From Pseudomonadota bacterium (GTDB taxonomy: Bacteria; Pseudomonadota; Alphaproteobacteria; Micavibrionales; CSBR16-224): DNA of 64,000 bases. This document shows, in pieces, positions 44,004 through 50,582 of the stretch. The notes under the pieces are model-generated. The model searched no databases and had not been told where the DNA came from. It worked only from the letters and a program-made list of their open reading frames with translations. The stretch's first letter is position 1. Each line of letters starts with the position of its first letter. Location: assembly GCA_013285465.1 (NCBI GenBank), contig CP053449.1, positions 547,179-611,178 on the forward strand, in the 5' to 3' direction. Made by a program: the position numbers and the translations under genes.

Positions 44004-44169
44004 AGGTTTTTTAACGACGTTTCCTATCGGATCTAAGCAGTTAATCAGTTACACCCGTTGTCTTTCCAACTGTCTAGTTCTTGCCGAAGCAGGAACAAAA
44101 CTAATATAGCCGTATTAATTGAAGAGGGCAAGGGTTTTTATTAAAAAACGGTGTTGTCATTCGTTTTTG

Positions 44170-44718
44170 CTATCCCGAGGGGGCATCTACAATGTAATCA
44201 ATCTCTAAAACCTCAATGGTTTCAATGCCGGATTCTTTGCGGATTGTGACTTCGTCACCGACTTTGGCTTTCATCAGTGCTTTGCCAACGGGGGAAAGCC
44301 AATAGATCGTTCCTTTGGAAAAGTCGGCTTCATCAATGCCGACGAGTTTGACGGTGACTTCGGTCTCATCTTCGCGTTTATAAACAACCGTGGCGCCAAA
44401 GAAAACTTGCTCAACGCCTTGCTGTTTTTTCGGGTCAACGATTTCCGGCTGATCAAGGCGTTTGGTCAGGTATCTGACGCGGCGGTCAATCTCTCGTAAA
44501 CGCTTTTTACCGTAGATATAGTCCCCGTTTTCTGAGCGATCACCATTACCCGCAGCCCATGCAACGACCTCGACGATCTTTGGCCTCTCTTCTTTTAACA
44601 GCCGGCGCAGTTCCTCGGCCAATACCTTATGCCCACCCGGTGTCATACAATTCCGAACGTCCGCGACGGTACCCGCTGCCTCGACCTGCTGATTGCTTGT
44701 TGTGTTTTTCTTGCTCAT
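44170..44718 (-). CDS. greB: transcription elongation factor GreB-like
   Basis: 182 residues. GDRSENGDYIYGKKRLREID, then RVRYLTKRLDQPEIVDP, is the GreB-type N-terminal coiled coil with the acidic tip. The C-terminal FKBP-like domain follows (VKLVGIDEADFSKGTIYWLSPVGKALM). GreB rescues backtracked RNA polymerase by stimulating transcript cleavage. The family is usually about 158-170 residues; the extra 25 residues at the N-terminus (SKKNTTSNQQVEAAG) look unstructured. It is transcribed alone. Just upstream in the same direction lies the residual in-frame tail described at 44740. Confidence 0.88.
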   Translation of the reverse strand: MSKKNTTSNQQVEAAGTVADVRNCMTPGGHKVLAEELRRLLKEERPKIVEVVAWAAGNGDRSENGDYIYGKKRLREIDRRVRYLTKRLDQPEIVDPKKQQGVEQVFFGATVVYKREDETEVTVKLVGIDEADFSKGTIYWLSPVGKALMKAKVGDEVTIRKESGIETIEVLEIDYIVDAPSG

Positions 44719-44739
44719 GGATGAAGAGTATAAAAGTTA

Positions 44740-44859
44740 TTCCTCTCCCCGCATAGCCTGAACCAAATCGGCGATGATATCTTCAGACGTTCCGTCAGAC
44801 GAAATCGCACTGCTGAAATATAGGTTGGTAATCTGACAAGCCCCTTTGCGCGGTTGCTT
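44740..44859 (-). other. 40-codon in-frame extension after the stop of the next gene
   Basis: Read on the minus strand, the frame of the gene at 44860 continues after its TAA for 40 sense codons to a second TAA at 44737-44739. The extension ends ISSDGTSEDIIADLVQAM plus RGEE, which looks like normal coding sequence. It has no start codon with a ribosome-binding site. It may be the C-terminus of a gene broken by a nonsense change, or chance. Confidence 0.35.
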
Positions 44860-45510
44860 TTATGGGGCGGGTGTCTTGCTGTTGTTGGTTGATTTTTTTA
44901 TTTGGGGAGGTGTTTCACGCGGGGCTTTGTTCTCGCCGATTGTAAATTTTGTAGATTTTTTCGCGGTGGTGTCCAGCGATTTTTTAACTTCCGCCAATAG
45001 CTTTTCGCCAAGAGCTTGTTGGCATGGTGCGTTGAACCGAATAATCACATCGCGCAGCCCTTCAGGTAAAAGAGGGGCGTTGATAACGTTATTAAAGAAG
45101 AAAATGTCGCGGCGCCTATATCCCAGATAATGCCCCATATCTTTATCAAGCTCTACTTGAGAGACATCCCGCCCATTGAATGCCTGCTTGTTAAAGGCAA
45201 CGACTTGTTTGAGTTTTTCCTCATTCTCAGGCTGGGCGTAATGACGATAAACGCCAACATATTCCGGATGCTCGTCATATCTTTGTTCAACATCAATCGC
45301 AATCAAACGCCCTTCTTCAACGGCCCTATCAAGACGCTTCCTTCCTTCGTGCTGGCGTTGCATCCGCGGGTCATCAAACTTGGCTTCATCAGGAGCAACA
45401 AATACCCATGTTATGGGCTTTTTCCCCGCAAGCATAAGATCTGCCTCAATATCGGCGTGAGGGCCGATAACGGGAAAAGAGGCGAGAAAACGTGATTTGA
45501 TCGATTGCAT
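44860..45510 (-). CDS. unrecognised protein with Pro/Lys-rich tail
   Basis: About 216 residues from the ATG at 45510 (ATGs at 45516 and 45531 are also in frame; none has a strong site). The body reads as a folded cytoplasmic protein: TWVFVAPDEAKFDDPRMQRQ, RLIAIDVEQRYDEHPEYVGVY and PLLPEGLRDVIIRFNAPC. The last 35 residues are Lys/Thr/Pro-rich and low in complexity. The frame continues past the TAA into a coding-like 40 codons (44740-44859). No family recognised. It lies between greB and the left repeat of the integrated element and looks chromosomal. Confidence 0.58.
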   Translation of the reverse strand: MQSIKSRFLASFPVIGPHADIEADLMLAGKKPITWVFVAPDEAKFDDPRMQRQHEGRKRLDRAVEEGRLIAIDVEQRYDEHPEYVGVYRHYAQPENEEKLKQVVAFNKQAFNGRDVSQVELDKDMGHYLGYRRRDIFFFNNVINAPLLPEGLRDVIIRFNAPCQQALGEKLLAEVKKSLDTTAKKSTKFTIGENKAPRETPPQIKKSTNNSKTPAP

Positions 45511-45664
45511 GCTCATCCATAAGTATACCATAATGCAGATTTATCTGTCAAAATACGGCGGTGATGTGTCATGCCAGAATAAATCAAACCGCTCTCATAA
45601 CTCCGGCTCGAATCTTTGTTTGGAAGCTGCTGAAAGAATAAGATTGGCAGTACGGACTTTAATT

Positions 45665-45692
45665 GGATGTGTTGGGAAGAAAAAGTGGCTGG
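45665..45692. repeat. left attachment repeat of the element
   Basis: This is a 28-bp identical copy of 50337-50364, beginning GGATGTGTTGGG and ending GTGGCTGG. Flanking GGACTTTA also matches with one indel and one substitution. The copy after this is TGGCATCA rather than the tRNA sequence, so this is the end without a functional tRNA. Confidence 0.8.
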
Positions 45693-45732
45693 TGGCATCA
45701 TTCATAATTTAACATTAAGTTATTGGTATATA

Positions 45733-46338
45733 TTAGTAAATGATAAATGAAATTGCATGGATACCAACATATATACCAACTATTAAAAGGGCTATACCTA
45801 TTAGTCCTAACGTAAAAGACAGTATTGCATTTCTTACAGATCGTTGCTTGAAATCTCCAAAATAGATATAGGGTTTAAATATCTCAGGTAAATCATTGAC
45901 AGTTTCCCATACAAAACTCAAATGCGCTCTCTGTTGGTCGTGTTTATCATGAGAGTTGTCTTGATAGGTGATAAAGAAGGAATATGCTTTATCTAATTTG
46001 TCGAGCTTGCCATGTATATCTGTTCCGAATAATGATCGAGCTTTATGATAGCCTATTCCTCGAAACGATGATTCAGAAGCCATAAGGGCAGCTAGGATAG
46101 ATTTATTACGTTCTTCGTCATCATCGCAATGCTTAGGAAGGCCGCCGTATTGAGTAACACGGCTGCAAAACTCTAGTACTTTTTCATAGACTTCCCAGCG
46201 TTTGTCGAGCAAGTCTAAACGAAAGCGTTCCTTTGTATGTCTGTAAGCTAAGAAGCTAAAAACAACGGCAACAATACCAAAAACTATATTGCTATCGATA
46301 ATATCACAAACTATTTTGCCAGCTATTTCCATGTACAC
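45733..46338 (-). CDS. two-span membrane protein in the integrated element
   Basis: 201 residues, not recognised. A span at about 13-32 (DSNIVFGIVAVVFSFLAYRH) is followed by a basic stop and a 130-residue soluble middle rich in Asp, Lys and Tyr. It ends in a second hydrophobic segment at about 175-200 (SFTLGLIGIALLIVGIYVGI). The soluble part has LLDKRWEVYEKVLEFCSRV, a repeating helix. The A/T-rich codon use is foreign to the window. Location between the left repeat and the divergent unknown gene makes it likely cargo. A defence or toxin-like membrane role is possible but not shown by any motif. Confidence 0.6.
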   Translation of the reverse strand: MYMEIAGKIVCDIIDSNIVFGIVAVVFSFLAYRHTKERFRLDLLDKRWEVYEKVLEFCSRVTQYGGLPKHCDDDEERNKSILAALMASESSFRGIGYHKARSLFGTDIHGKLDKLDKAYSFFITYQDNSHDKHDQQRAHLSFVWETVNDLPEIFKPYIYFGDFKQRSVRNAILSFTLGLIGIALLIVGIYVGIHAISFIIY

Positions 46339-46456
46339 ATCTTAGTGGATTTTCTTCTTCTTGCGAATTTTTTTTGAGCATAAGTGTCTATACGATCATT
46401 TATATTCATTTCTGATAATTGTTCCAGCTAATATTCGGAGCAGAACAAGAGTTCTA

Positions 46457-46475
46457 GTGACGGCATGAGCGTCAC
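46457..46475. repeat. inverted repeat in the element's divergent intergenic region
   Basis: GTGACG (46457-46462) and CGTCAC (46470-46475) face each other across 7 bases, and another GTCAC follows near 46496. The 284-bp space separates the divergent cargo genes and also has an ATATATTATAAG promoter-like stretch, so this may be an operator. Otherwise nothing recognisable is seen there. Confidence 0.35.
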
Positions 46476-46622
46476 GCGTGAATATATTATAAGCTGTCAC
46501 CTAGCGCGTAATCATCAAGTATAGATACGCGCATCCCCCCTTCCGTCCCCCCAAGGGGAAACACACACTTCTATTTCCATTCAGATTAGTTACAATGTGG
46601 GAAATTCGAAACAAGAGTATTT

Positions 46623-47591
46623 ATGCTCTGTACTGCATTATTTTTAAATATATATGGATGTTTTTCTATGAATGAAAAAAAGCCTAGGATAACTAGAATC
46701 GAAATAGGTATGACGCCAGAGCTGCGTGATGCGGATGAGCTTCAAATTGATTTTAAGTCCGGTGAGGTGATGGCAATCAAAGATGGGCAGAAGATACCAC
46801 TAAAAATAAACGGTACACAACTTTCACATTTTAGATCCAAAGGGAATAAGATTATTACAGAGACGCCTCAAAGAGAGTCTTTAGGCTATCGGGTAGATGA
46901 AATGGCTTCTTTTGCTGATTATGACTTTGTTTTTGTAGTAGATACAAACTCGGCTCTATCGGAAAAGGGACGCTTTCATGTTTCCTGTATAACTCACATC
47001 TGTGTTGACGAAGGAGAGAACGAATATAACTTGGATATAAATGCCAAAATGCTCTCTTTTGTATTTCCAGATATGGGCTACGATGAGCCTGAAAAGGTGG
47101 CATGGGCACTTCTTCTGAACCAAAAATTTTTGCGGATGTTGGTGAATAGTGGGAAAAGAATTGGCATAGTAGTAGATAGTGCTTTGAGTGACATTCCCAA
47201 ACTCAATGATGGAAAAATCCCTCTTTTTGAAAACTATTTTCTGCCAAAGAATGTAACTCTAATTTATGCTTCAGCAGATAAATCAGATATGCTTTTCAAT
47301 AGGTTGATAAAATATATGGATAAAGAGGCTAACAAGCTAAAAGCAGATATCCTAAGTGGGGAAGTCATCCCATTTTATATCAAAATTATGCCGCTATGTT
47401 CCAAAAACAATGTATATTGGTCGGCGACTAAACTAGGACCGGTTTTAACTTCTAACGTATCTCCAAAGTCTGGTTTTGTTTTGAGAGAAAATACGCCTGT
47501 TATATTGGTGGGGGTTGAAAGAGATGGTGACGGGAATGAAATCCTCCATCATCTTAAGACATTTAATGTTCCTCCCGAGGAAGATCGGTGA
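46623..47591 (+). CDS. unrecognised cargo protein of the element
   Basis: 322 residues. The first 15 residues are hydrophobic (LCTALFLNIYGCFS) and could be a short signal; IYGC is only a poor lipobox, and an internal ATG at 46668 would remove it. The body alternates strands and helices: FADYDFVFVVDTNSAL, RIGIVVDSALSDIPKL, NVTLIYASADKSDML and PVILVGVERDGDGNEI. The recurring strand-then-Asp pattern (VVDTN, VVDSA) recalls PIN- or Rossmann-like nucleases, but this is only a visual likeness. It has an AAGAG site 5 bases before the ATG. It is the only plus-strand gene in the element and thus the clearest candidate for its payload. Confidence 0.6.
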   Translation: MLCTALFLNIYGCFSMNEKKPRITRIEIGMTPELRDADELQIDFKSGEVMAIKDGQKIPLKINGTQLSHFRSKGNKIITETPQRESLGYRVDEMASFADYDFVFVVDTNSALSEKGRFHVSCITHICVDEGENEYNLDINAKMLSFVFPDMGYDEPEKVAWALLLNQKFLRMLVNSGKRIGIVVDSALSDIPKLNDGKIPLFENYFLPKNVTLIYASADKSDMLFNRLIKYMDKEANKLKADILSGEVIPFYIKIMPLCSKNNVYWSATKLGPVLTSNVSPKSGFVLRENTPVILVGVERDGDGNEILHHLKTFNVPPEEDR

Positions 47592-47627
47592 AATGAGACA
47601 GGGCTTGCTACTAATGCAGTTAAAAAA

Positions 47628-47837
47628 CTAATCGCTGTGTTTAGAAGTTGGTCTTGTATGGAATGGATTTTTTCCCATGCGATATGGCCAGAGAGCGCAA
47701 GTTTGAATGTGGCACAACCGAACCTCAGCTTTTTGATATACACAACAATCTAGACACTTTTCTCGAATAACCTTTATTAGAGGCTTTTTTGTATGAAGGG
47801 TTTTTAGGGTGTCTTCACTATCTGAAACGTCTTTCAT
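47628..47837 (-). CDS. small Cys-rich element-associated protein
   Basis: 69 residues from the ATG at 47837, which has GGAG nine bases upstream. VIREKCLDCCVYQKAEVRLC, then CALWPYRMGKNPF, matches a short family I know from phage and integrated elements. In it, a KCLDCC...C...C cluster probably holds a zinc ion and LWPYRxGKNPF is the signature. No function is established. It follows the AlpA-like gene 62 bp downstream in the same direction, so it is probably controlled with it. It is not a fragment: both ends and the full signature are present. Confidence 0.65.
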   Translation of the reverse strand: MKDVSDSEDTLKTLHTKKPLIKVIREKCLDCCVYQKAEVRLCHIQTCALWPYRMGKNPFHTRPTSKHSD

Positions 47838-47898
47838 TTTTATTTTCTCCGCTATTAAGACTAAAAACTGGTAAAAAGGGCACAAAAAATTTGATGCC

Positions 47899-48096
47899 TT
47901 ATCTTTGATTTATGCGGTCTTCTATCCATGCGTCTATTTCACTTTCCAACCAACCCACGGATCGAGGGCCAATATTAATGTTGGTAGGAAAAAGCCCTTG
48001 GTTTATATGTAGGTAGATCGTGCTCCGACTTAAGCCGGTGCGTGCCATAACATCTGTGAGGCGGAGGAAACGTTCTTTTTGCGATTTTTCTAGCAT
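47899..48096 (-). CDS. AlpA-like helix-turn-helix regulator
   Basis: 65 residues from the ATG at 48096, with AAAGGG six bases before it; upstream in-frame codons lack spacing. FLRLTDVMARTGLSRSTIYL is a MerR/AlpA-type winged helix-turn-helix, and NQGLFPTNINIGPRSVGWLE followed by SEIDAWIEDR is the usual AlpA second half. In P4-like elements such proteins activate the integrase or act as excisionases. Its position inside the repeats, 129 bp after the unknown gene at 48225, supports control of integration and excision. It is normal in length for the family. Confidence 0.85.
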   Translation of the reverse strand: MLEKSQKERFLRLTDVMARTGLSRSTIYLHINQGLFPTNINIGPRSVGWLESEIDAWIEDRINQR

Positions 48097-48224
48097 TTGC
48101 ATCCCTTTCAATAAAGTTTAAGTGGGTACAAATATTCTTATCGCAGTCCATCATTTCTTCATAAGGATGATGGAAGAAAAAGTTCCTTCAAAAATTTTTG
48201 ATTTTTTTCTGTGACCCTAGAAAT

Positions 48225-48980
48225 CTACATCATTGGGAAATAGTCATCCCACGGAGCTTCATGACGTTCTTTTCGTGTTTCTTTAATCGCTGTTTCTATT
48301 TGGGAGATTGTGACATTGGGGTCTAACCGTTGAATAATGAACAATAGCAATTCGGAATCACCAATTGTCTTTTTGGATATATACTCTCCACCTTTATCTG
48401 TCTTATAGTATCTGCTTTGTTCAAACCTGTGACCGATTATCGGTTCTAGTTGGGCGGCCACTATCATCATCCAAATATATAAAGCTTCACTTCTATTTGG
48501 AGTTTTTTTTGTTTCATAGTTGTTCAGCGTAAGTTCTATACCATCTGCCACTGCGCCCAAAAGTTTAAGTGACTGCATTGGTGACGTTACAGTAAATAAC
48601 TGCCCATTATCTCTTCGGGTGTCTTTTAAAATCCCATTTAGAGACGGGTAATTTTTCGAGATGGCTTCGTGAAGAGCATTCACGACATCTTCTCCCTGGT
48701 TGCCAGTTAAGAATACCTTGTTAAGTGAGGTTGTGGCTTTCTCAATGTGGCGTAATGCTTTTTGAAGTTCCTTTTTGGTCTCGTGTGAGGGATATTGTCT
48801 TAGGTGTTCGTTGTAATGACTCATATATGCTTGGGCGGCTAGAATGATAGCTCTCTTCAAAGAGTTCTGTGTAAATTGGTTATCGAGATTAACCATGTTA
48901 AACAGTTCATCGTAAAACTCTTCGGTATATGAATTTTCATTACCTAGTGGCTTATTGTTTTGTGATCTAGTCTGTTTCAT
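48225..48980 (-). CDS. unrecognised cytoplasmic protein of the element
   Basis: 251 residues, no signal or span. Helical throughout; segments such as LKRAIILAAQAYMSHYNEHL and EALYIWMMIVAAQLEPIIGH look buried. Its start overlaps the integrase stop by 4 bp (ATGA), so it is translated together with the integrase, which is unusual for a random cargo gene. The polar YKTDKGGEYISKKTIGDSELL part could be a binding face. No family recognised, and no nuclease, kinase or helix-turn-helix motif seen. It may support integration or be an accessory of the element. Confidence 0.62.
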   Translation of the reverse strand: MKQTRSQNNKPLGNENSYTEEFYDELFNMVNLDNQFTQNSLKRAIILAAQAYMSHYNEHLRQYPSHETKKELQKALRHIEKATTSLNKVFLTGNQGEDVVNALHEAISKNYPSLNGILKDTRRDNGQLFTVTSPMQSLKLLGAVADGIELTLNNYETKKTPNRSEALYIWMMIVAAQLEPIIGHRFEQSRYYKTDKGGEYISKKTIGDSELLLFIIQRLDPNVTISQIETAIKETRKERHEAPWDDYFPMM

Positions 48981-50191
48981 TCGATCAAACCATCAATATA
49001 GTCAGCCCACTCCTGCATCATCTGGGTTCTTTCATCAAGAAACTGTGCGCGATCATACGCTTTATCTATTTTGCTTTTTGGAACGTGTGCAAGTTGTCTA
49101 TCTACAACTTCATGCCTGTAGCCTAGTTCTTGTTTGATAGTGCTCATGGCTAAGGCGCGGAATCCATGCCCAGTCATGCGGCCTTTATACCCGAGACGTT
49201 TTATTGCGCCGAGAATGGTGTTGTTGCTAATTGAATTTCTTGGTCTTACTGAACTTGGGAAGACAAGCGGCCAGTTTCCGGCGATTACTTTTTGACTTTT
49301 AAGTATCTCAATAGATTGGTTAGCAAGCGGTACAATGTGCGCTCTATTCATTTTCATCCGTTCAGCGGGGATAATCCATTCTTTGTTTTCAAAATCGATC
49401 TCTTTCCATTCCGCATTAATTAGTTCGCTGGTTCTTACAAAAGTAAGCGTGATAAGTTTGAGAGCGTTTCGTGTGGTTTGATATAGCCGTGCTTCATTAC
49501 TTTCGATAGCTTTCAAGAAATCAGGTAGCTCTTTTACTTCGATTGCAGCAAAGTGACCTTTTTTAACGGGCTTAAGGGCTTCTTTGATATCTGGGGAGGG
49601 ATCGCGCACTGTTTTACCACATGCTATAGCGTAACGGAAAATTTCACCGCATTTTTGCAGTTGTCTTCTGGCTAGATCATAAGCGCCGCGATTCTCAATT
49701 TTGCGGATTACTTCCAAAAGTAAGGGAGGTTCAATCTCTTTAATAGGATATCCGCCTAAATGGGGCAGGATATCATCTTCTAGTCGCTTGAGTACTTCTT
49801 CTGCGTAACGGGGACGCCAGCGACTCTTTCTATTTTCGTACCATTCGCGCGCAATGACTTCAAAAGTATTGGCAGCGTTTTGATTTGCCATGATGTTGGT
49901 CTTTTTGCGCTCTAATGCCGGGTCTTTCCCTTCAGATACCAACTTACGGGCTTCTAGCTTTTTGTCTCTAGCTTCTTTTAGGGATATTTCTGGATAAACG
50001 CCAAGTGCGAGTGTTTTTTGCTTCTTTTGTCCCTCTTGGGAAGAGGGGACTCTGTATGTATATCGCCAATATTTAGCGCCATTCGGCATAACCCATAGGT
50101 ATAAACCTTGCCCATCGGCAAGTTTGCGCGGTGCTTTGGATGGAGGTTCCATCGGTTTTGCGTTTTTACATTGATTGTCTGTGAGTTTCAT
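48977..50191 (-). CDS. DUF4102-type tyrosine site-specific integrase
   Basis: 404 residues from the ATG at 50191 (MKLTDNQCKNAKP); a longer in-frame extension runs through the tRNA gene and is rejected. The N-terminal DUF4102 part has ADGQGLYLWVMPNGAKYW and TLALGVYPEISLKEARD. The catalytic domain has Arg in TFVRTSELINAEW, the H-x-x-R in MTGHGFRALA, a following His in QLAHV and the Tyr nucleophile in AYDRAQFL. This is the P4/CP4 branch, which inserts into the 3' ends of tRNA genes. The tRNA-Gln and 28-bp repeats beside it confirm the setting. It appears complete and probably active. Confidence 0.93.
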   Translation of the reverse strand: MKLTDNQCKNAKPMEPPSKAPRKLADGQGLYLWVMPNGAKYWRYTYRVPSSQEGQKKQKTLALGVYPEISLKEARDKKLEARKLVSEGKDPALERKKTNIMANQNAANTFEVIAREWYENRKSRWRPRYAEEVLKRLEDDILPHLGGYPIKEIEPPLLLEVIRKIENRGAYDLARRQLQKCGEIFRYAIACGKTVRDPSPDIKEALKPVKKGHFAAIEVKELPDFLKAIESNEARLYQTTRNALKLITLTFVRTSELINAEWKEIDFENKEWIIPAERMKMNRAHIVPLANQSIEILKSQKVIAGNWPLVFPSSVRPRNSISNNTILGAIKRLGYKGRMTGHGFRALAMSTIKQELGYRHEVVDRQLAHVPKSKIDKAYDRAQFLDERTQMMQEWADYIDGLIE

Positions 50192-50296
50192 TTTGTTGGT
50201 ATCAAATTTGTTAAAATTGCAAAGTACCAACTCAAGTACCAACTTTTTTGTTGGCTTTTGTTGGAATAAATAGGATTTAATGGAATTGAATATATC

Positions 50297-50322
50297 AAAA
50301 AAGCCCTTGAAAATCAAGGGCT
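50297..50322 (-). terminator. intrinsic terminator downstream of tRNA-Gln
   Basis: AGCCCTTGA (50302-50310) and TCAAGGGCT (50314-50322) form a perfect 9-bp stem with a 3-base loop. Read on the minus strand it is followed by six T. It would end the tRNA-Gln transcript. It lies just inside the right repeat, so the element appears to supply this terminator. Confidence 0.75.
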
Positions 50323-50336
50323 GCGTGGACTTTATC

Positions 50337-50364
50337 GGATGTGTTGGGAAGAAAAAGTGGCTGG
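50337..50364. repeat. right attachment repeat at the tRNA-Gln 3' end
   Basis: Identical over 28 bp to 45665-45692. Its last bases include the CCA end and first acceptor bases of tRNA-Gln, so recombination here leaves the tRNA intact. Confidence 0.8.
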
Positions 50365-50432
50365 GGTGGCAGGATTCGAACCTGCGCATGCCGATACCAA
50401 AAACCGGTGCCTTACCGCTTGGCCACACCCCA
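50358..50432 (-). tRNA. tRNA-Gln (anticodon TTG)
   Basis: 75 bases including an encoded CCA. The acceptor arm TGGGGTG/CACCCCA is fully paired. The D arm is GCC-AAGCGGTAA-GGC and the anticodon arm CCGGT/ATCGG (one G-U) with loop TTTTGGT, giving anticodon TTG. The T arm is GCAGG-TTCGAAT-CCTGC. It matches the bacterial tRNA-Gln pattern closely. Its 3' end is the integration site of the element to the left. Confidence 0.95.
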
Positions 50433-50582
50433 ACAACGAAACAGAACATATCCTAAATATGTACCAATTTCAAGCATAGAAATCGCAGAAAGATTTGCCA
50501 AGTTTTTTTTACATGACTTTTGCGGATTTCTCTGTTATCGTCTTGAACATATTTCGAACATCAGACAGATCAAAAAACGGCC

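Larger units (their letters stand above)
45665..50364. mobile_element. 4.7-kb integrated element at tRNA-Gln
   Basis: Bounded by identical 28-bp direct repeats (45665-45692 and 50337-50364), with similarity extending about 10 bp further to the left (GGACTTTA before each). The right copy includes the CCA end of tRNA-Gln(TTG), the usual target of DUF4102 integrases, and the integrase gene lies just inside. Contents: two-span membrane protein, unknown plus-strand gene, small Cys protein, AlpA-like regulator, unknown protein, integrase. No capsid or replication gene is recognised, so it resembles a phage-satellite or small genomic island. It is more A/T-rich than the chromosome around it. Confidence 0.82.

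Noticed and set aside
45560..45640. tRNA-like remnant suggested by ATTCGAGCC near the left repeat
   Set aside because: No acceptor, D or anticodon arms can be drawn around it.
45513..45701. 62-residue minus-strand ORF across the left attachment repeat
   Set aside because: It spans the recombination site, lacks a ribosome-binding site and has no recognisable features.
50192..50449. N-terminal extension of the integrase reading frame through the tRNA gene
   Set aside because: It would cross tRNA-Gln and the attachment repeat. The family N-terminus begins at the ATG at 50191.
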